From: Anaerolineales bacterium Chloro_02 | GTDB lineage: Bacteria > Chloroflexota > Anaerolineae > Anaerolineales > Anaerolineaceae | Direction: 5' to 3' | DNA length: 5,780 bases | NCBI GenBank assembly: GCA_001603765.1 | Contig: LUZV01000272.1 | Span: 1 to 5,780, forward strand | Shown: positions 1 to 3,123 of the stretch, one piece after another | Layout: each line of letters opens with the position of its first letter | Numbering within the stretch: the stretch's first letter is position 1 | The notes under the pieces: model-generated | What the model was told of the DNA's origin: nothing | The model's database searches: none | What the model saw: the letters and a program-made list of their open reading frames with translations, nothing else | Position numbers and translations under genes: made by a program

Positions 1-437
1 CCGTCAAGCGAGGCAAGCGCAAGCACATCTTTGCCTTCGTAAGTATGGACGTAGATCACGAACCGGCCATCTGGCGTGATGACAGGTGAGGCGCTGGCTC
101 CGAAGGCTGGGGTAATGGCGCGGGCAGAACCTTCCTGATAGGGTTTGAAATAGAGTCTGCCATCACGCTCCGTGAAGACCACACCCTGCCGTCCGGCGCA
201 GACATCGCCGCCGCCATAACCAACCCCTCCAGAGGGGTTCAGCTCACCGCTGAGGTCAAAAGCCGCGTCGTGGGGTGGTTTGGCGAACAAAGTGGTTTTT
301 CCGTCCTGGGATTGCGACCAGACGAGGAAATTTCCGTCTGGCGACCACTGAACGTCATTGACGCGGATGCCGCCGGCAAGCATAGCGGGGGTGATTGGGC
401 TGGGCCAGAGCCCTTGTGGGAGAACTTGTTTACTCAT
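1..437 (-). CDS. S9 family (prolyl oligopeptidase-like) peptidase, N-terminal part, cut by the left window edge
   Basis: Reading leftward from the ATG at 437-435 gives 145 uninterrupted codons that run off the window. The protein opens with LWPSPITPAML (residues 10-20). It then has two propeller-type strands, QWSPDGNFLVW (30-40) and PVITPDGRFVIYV (118-130), with a YGGG turn (74-77) between them. This arrangement (WPSPI near the start, a DVQWS.DG strand, then YGGG) is typical of bacterial S9 acylaminoacyl/dipeptidyl peptidases, where a beta-propeller gates access to a C-terminal alpha/beta-hydrolase domain. That catalytic domain, with its Ser-Asp-His triad, is not in the window, so activity cannot be judged. 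There is no signal peptide, so it is probably cytoplasmic and acts on short peptides (family knowledge). The start is supported by GAGG 6 nt upstream and a TATAAT box. It is divergent from the tRNA gene. A TolB-like propeller protein without a peptidase domain is the main alternative. Confidence 0.85.
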   Translation of the reverse strand, partial: MSKQVLPQGLWPSPITPAMLAGGIRVNDVQWSPDGNFLVWSQSQDGKTTLFAKPPHDAAFDLSGELNPSGGVGYGGGDVCAGRQGVVFTERDGRLYFKPYQEGSARAITPAFGASASPVITPDGRFVIYVHTYEGKDVLALASLD

Positions 438-440
438 GCG

Positions 441-447
441 CCACCTC
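441..447 (-). promoter_or_regulatory. Ribosome binding site of the S9 peptidase gene
   Basis: On the minus strand GAGGTGG precedes the ATG; the GAGG core (447-444) sits 6 nt from the start codon. It is the only clear Shine-Dalgarno sequence in a good position among the three protein-gene starts in the window, and it fixes this start. Confidence 0.75.
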
Positions 448-465
448 AGTTTGAGAGATAAGTTT

Positions 466-494
466 ATTATACCGTCAGGTTAGCTCCGACAGGT
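466..494 (-). promoter_or_regulatory. Promoter of the S9 peptidase gene (perfect -10, poor -35)
   Basis: A perfect TATAAT (minus strand, 471-466) predicts a transcript start near 459 and a leader of about 22 nt. At the ideal 17-nt spacing the -35 position reads ACCTGT (494-489), which matches none of the TTGACA positions. It overlaps one copy of a 9-bp direct repeat. A perfect -10 with no -35 could mean an activator-assisted promoter, but that is inference. Confidence 0.5.
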
Positions 495-495
495 T
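473..495 (-). repeat. Two-copy direct repeat AACCTG(A/T)CG in the peptidase promoter
   Basis: On the minus strand AACCTGTCG (495-487) and AACCTGACG (481-473) match at 8 of 9 positions, start to start 14 bp. The first copy covers the expected -35 position and the second lies in the spacer just before the -10 box. Position and similarity suggest a possible regulator site, but a chance repeat of this size is not excluded. Confidence 0.35.
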
Positions 496-559
496 GTTTT
501 TGGAGTACAGAACTGTTAGCGCCTTTTGCCCACAATTGCGACCAAAACCAAAATTCCTG

Positions 560-588
560 TTGACGCGCTTGAAATGGCGTGCTAAAAT
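560..588 (+). promoter_or_regulatory. Promoter of the tRNA-Lys gene
   Basis: TTGACG (560-565) and TAAAAT (583-588) are separated by exactly 17 nt, each one base from the housekeeping sigma consensus. Transcription should begin near 595, about 10 nt before the mature tRNA 5' end, leaving a short leader for RNase P to remove. This is the strongest promoter in the window by consensus match, as expected for a stable RNA. Confidence 0.8.
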
Positions 589-604
589 ATCAGTCCCCTT
601 CGAT

Positions 605-676
605 GGGCGCGTAGCTCAATGGTAGAGCAGCGGCCTTTTAAGCCGTTGGTTCAGGGTTCGAGCCCCTGCGCGCTCA
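605..676 (+). tRNA. trnK: tRNA-Lys (anticodon UUU)
   Basis: A complete 72-nt cloverleaf can be folded by eye. The acceptor stem GGGCGCG (605-611) pairs with CGCGCTC (669-675) with one G-U, and the discriminator is A676. The D arm is GCTC/GAGC (614-617/625-628). The anticodon arm GCGGC/GCCGT (630-634/642-646) encloses loop CTTTTAA, with anticodon TTT at 637-639. The variable loop is TGGTT, and the T arm CAGGG/CCCTG encloses TTCGAGC. The 3' CCA is not encoded (ACT follows), so it must be added by a CCA-adding enzyme. It reads AAA and AAG lysine codons. It has its own near-consensus promoter and no adjacent tRNA, so it is a single-gene unit, divergent from the peptidase gene and convergent with the glycosidase-like gene. 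Confidence 0.97.
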
Positions 677-686
677 CTTTTTATTT
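677..686 (+). terminator. Possible transcript end of the tRNA gene (T-rich tract)
   Basis: CTTTTTATTT directly follows the tRNA discriminator base. The tRNA's own T arm or acceptor helix could act as the hairpin part of an intrinsic terminator; no separate hairpin is present. The tract touches the stop codon of the opposite-strand gene (687-685). Confidence 0.3.
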
Positions 687-3036
687 AACCTCCAGACTGC
701 GCCTCAGCAGGAGATTTTTTGCTCGTAAACCATTTACCTGAACTACCGAAGTGATGCTCAACTGAACCGTCGGGGAATTGGATGACTGTATTTTTGCCTT
801 CGCGGCGCACTTCAAGCCCGCGTAGGCGCGCAACTATCGGCCAGGGGAATGGGTTTTCGCCTGAGATGTAGACCTTATGTTCATTGATAATTTGAATTCC
901 AGCGACTTCAAGCAATAACAAAGGCGGGAGGATGCCTCGCGCGCTGTTGCGATTACCCCAGCCAATGCCATGATCGCTGGTAAAACCATCCATCAGCGCG
1001 TGTTCGCGTTTGAGGAGCACGGTAAACCCAAGTATCAGCCGACTGAGAAGCTCCCAGGCGAGCTTTTTCTCGCCAATCTGGTTCAAATGCTCGATGACGA
1101 GGCAATTCCACGCCGTGTTAACCCTGCCTCCAGACGCCGCTTGTGGGTTGAGGTCGGTGGGCAGCCCAAAGCGATACCGCGGGTCATTCGGCGCTGCCCA
1201 AACTGGCTCGGCAGAATCTGCGACGGACCGTTCCCAATCCACGAGACGGCTGATATCCGAAATATTCAGATCGCTGGTGTAGATGCGCGCTAAACCCTCC
1301 GAGAACGAAAGATTCTCAAGCTGATCGAACCTTGAAAAGATAGACTGCGTCGTCGCGTGAAAATGCGTCGGCAGCCAGACGATATCGCCAGGCTCGACGA
1401 GTTCACTCAGTGGGTTCCCGGCGCTATCCGCGCCCAGCACTTTGAAAGCCGCGGGCAGCGCAAAACGTTTTGTTGGTTCAAGGCGGATATTTAACCTCGC
1501 TGGGGTTTCGAGCTGAATATTTTGCCACTCCGCAATAGGGAGTTGAACCTCCGCGACGCGCTGAGCGGCTTGATCGAGGTTATTATCGCGATCGATAAAA
1601 GAGGAGTCAGGGTGTTGGTCGCGAAAACGCGCGAGGGCTGCCCCAAGACGCTCCTGGAATGGCAGCACGCGGCTGGATGTGTCCGCGTCGCTAAGCGCGC
1701 GCGTCATACGCTGAATGATTTCGAGCTCATCCGCAAGCAAAGCTGCCAAAGCGCGGCTCTCAACGCTCAAAATACGCGTTGGCAGCGCTGATTCATCCAG
1801 CAAATCGAACACCTCTAGGTCGGTGAGCTCTGCCTGTTCGGGGCTGAACCATTCTGGCAAACCGTCCTGATCGCGATCGTGTTTGGAGGAGAACCAGCGC
1901 AGTGTCTGCTCCACCAGCAGCGGGAGGCATTCAGCCAGGAAAGGCGGATGTTGATAGTAGGTATGCACGTCCCAAACTAGAGCCGCAAGGCGCGGAAAAG
2001 GCGGCGCGTTTTTATACTGGCTGCCCAGTTCTGCCAGGTTGGTTTTTACCAAGTTGACCGCCAGTTCCGTTTGAGCGGGCAAGAGCGTGCGCGCCAACTG
2101 CCGCAGCGCCAGAACGGAGCGGTTGCCTGAAGACGGATCTCTCTGCAAGGTTGAATAGGCTTTACCCACCGGAGTGTGGATATTGCGTTTTTCAAAGAAG
2201 GTCAGACCCCAGCCGGGTTCAGAATTAACCGAATTCTCGGTCTGCTTCAGGAGCTGGTTAGCCTGGTCCTGCATGGATTTGAATAGGATGTTCCAGTCAT
2301 GATGGGGTGTTTCAATCTCGATTTCGTGCGATAACTCTGCCACTTCATGCCTGGCAACCTCCGCCTGCCAATTGACCGGGAAAGGTTTTTGGGCGCGTTC
2401 CTGGCTTTGGATAGGCGAAAACGCCAAACTGCAGCGCCAGATAGCAGAAAATTCTTCGCCCGGCATGAGAGGCTGGCTGATCTCGAGCGCCTGGTTCGGG
2501 CTGAAAACCGGTTTTGGAGCGCCTTCCATGAGCAGCGCGGCGGTGATTTCTCCGCTTTGACCGCGCAGGTAAGTCTTATAGTCAAGCTTGGTGACGGTCA
2601 TGCCCTGGTCGCCGCTGAGCGGCACCAACAGCCCAGCCACGCGCGCGCTCAGGTCCGCGTTCGCGCTGCCGGTGTTGCGCAGGGTGACGCGCCCACTCAC
2701 AGCATACGGCTCGCGCACCCAAAACTCGAACGTGACCTGCGTGTCGGCGTCTGCCGCGAGGCTCAGATGCGCGTAGCTGGCGCTGAGGCTGTCGATCCGC
2801 GGCGACGTGAGATAGTCGCTTAGGTTTTGGTAAGGGTGTTTGTTGCGGGCGATTGTCGGCATGATGCGGAAGGATTGAGCCTGAAGCCCAAGGGTTGTGT
2901 GCAGAGAAGGCGGTAAATCTGGATCCAAATTGAGCTGCCAGACGATATCGGGACCTTCAGACTGAGTCGGTGAGGTGTGGTCGGCAGCCAGCGTGAGGGT
3001 AATGGGATCGGAATAGAAATAGGGACCCGGCGGCAT
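685..3036 (-). CDS. Glycosidase-like protein with a six-hairpin (alpha/alpha)6 barrel (GH63-like), specificity unknown
   Basis: This is a complete 783-residue protein ending in TAA. I do not recognise a named enzyme. Residues 1-240 are beta-rich and resemble the N-terminal beta-sandwich of many barrel glycosidases (IVWQLNLDPD near 31, FEFWVREPYAVSGRVTLRN at 103-121). Residues from about 245 are helical and tryptophan-rich. HDRDQDGLPEW (386-396) resembles the D.D..G.PE loop of GH63-type enzymes, and GRVNTAWNCLVIEHL (637-651) resembles the late barrel helix of six-hairpin glycosidases. The end (LRGLEVRREGKNTVIQFPDG, 738-757) resembles the closing beta segment of such enzymes. A beta-rich stretch at about 497-620 interrupts the helices. 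There is no signal peptide or membrane segment, so it is probably cytoplasmic. Catalytic acids cannot be assigned with confidence; D387-D391 and E678 are candidates. An in-frame stop at 3072-3070, with no ATG, GTG or TTG before 3036, fixes the start. No Shine-Dalgarno sequence is visible. Confidence 0.8.
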   Translation of the reverse strand: MPPGPYFYSDPITLTLAADHTSPTQSEGPDIVWQLNLDPDLPPSLHTTLGLQAQSFRIMPTIARNKHPYQNLSDYLTSPRIDSLSASYAHLSLAADADTQVTFEFWVREPYAVSGRVTLRNTGSANADLSARVAGLLVPLSGDQGMTVTKLDYKTYLRGQSGEITAALLMEGAPKPVFSPNQALEISQPLMPGEEFSAIWRCSLAFSPIQSQERAQKPFPVNWQAEVARHEVAELSHEIEIETPHHDWNILFKSMQDQANQLLKQTENSVNSEPGWGLTFFEKRNIHTPVGKAYSTLQRDPSSGNRSVLALRQLARTLLPAQTELAVNLVKTNLAELGSQYKNAPPFPRLAALVWDVHTYYQHPPFLAECLPLLVEQTLRWFSSKHDRDQDGLPEWFSPEQAELTDLEVFDLLDESALPTRILSVESRALAALLADELEIIQRMTRALSDADTSSRVLPFQERLGAALARFRDQHPDSSFIDRDNNLDQAAQRVAEVQLPIAEWQNIQLETPARLNIRLEPTKRFALPAAFKVLGADSAGNPLSELVEPGDIVWLPTHFHATTQSIFSRFDQLENLSFSEGLARIYTSDLNISDISRLVDWERSVADSAEPVWAAPNDPRYRFGLPTDLNPQAASGGRVNTAWNCLVIEHLNQIGEKKLAWELLSRLILGFTVLLKREHALMDGFTSDHGIGWGNRNSARGILPPLLLLEVAGIQIINEHKVYISGENPFPWPIVARLRGLEVRREGKNTVIQFPDGSVEHHFGSSGKWFTSKKSPAEAQSGG

Positions 3037-3042
3037 AGGATA

Positions 3043-3048
3043 AGTATA
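3043..3048 (-). promoter_or_regulatory. -10 box of the glycosidase-like gene, placed for a leaderless transcript
   Basis: TATACT (minus strand, 3048-3043) is followed by six bases and then the ATG at 3036. The usual start point, seven bases past the box, would be the A of the ATG. No Shine-Dalgarno sequence lies between box and start, and the reading frame cannot begin further upstream. The -35 region at 17-nt spacing (AAGGCG) is not convincing, so confidence is moderate. Confidence 0.45.
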
Positions 3049-3076
3049 AACGGCAAACGTCAGTTCGCCTTAAATT

Positions 3077-3095
3077 GTAAACGCCCAAATTTTAC
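3077..3095. repeat. Short inverted repeat GTAAA-N9-TTTAC between the divergent genes
   Basis: GTAAA (3077-3081) and TTTAC (3091-3095) are perfect reverse complements separated by 9 bp. They lie in the middle of the 87-bp divergent region, near the expected -35 regions of both genes. This could be an operator shared by both promoters. At 5 bp per arm in AT-rich sequence, chance is a serious alternative. Confidence 0.2.
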
Positions 3096-3108
3096 GATAT
3101 CCAGCTTA

Positions 3109-3117
3109 TGCTAAAAT
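3109..3117 (+). promoter_or_regulatory. Extended -10 promoter of the class A PBP gene, placed for a leaderless transcript
   Basis: TGCTAAAAT (3109-3117) is an extended -10 element (TG, one base, TAAAAT). Six bases separate it from ATG 3124, so the expected start point is the A of that ATG. TTTACG (3091-3096) is a possible weak -35 with a short 15-nt spacer, which matters less for an extended -10. The TAA inside the box (3112-3114) is in frame with the PBP gene and stops any upstream extension. Confidence 0.5.
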
Positions 3118-3123
3118 CTCATT

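Noticed and set aside
270..461. 63-codon plus-strand frame with an ATG
   Set aside because: It lies over the start of the S9 peptidase gene on the other strand, whose protein matches a known family. It also overlaps the peptidase ribosome binding site and has no recognisable product.
970..1293. 107-codon plus-strand frame (and the overlapping 1010-1282 frame)
   Set aside because: Both are antisense to the barrel region of the 783-residue protein, have no family-like motifs, and lack promoter or ribosome-site support.
1571..1880. Two copies of a TCGCGATCG-type palindrome (near 1587 and 1871), reminiscent of highly iterated palindromes
   Set aside because: Both encode Asp-Arg-Asp in the glycosidase-like protein. 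Two copies explained by the same tripeptide are not evidence of a genome-wide repeat.
2347..2823. 158-codon plus-strand frame inside the glycosidase-like gene
   Set aside because: It is an antisense frame kept open by GC-rich codons of the real gene. Its product is arginine- and alanine-rich and shows no domain pattern.
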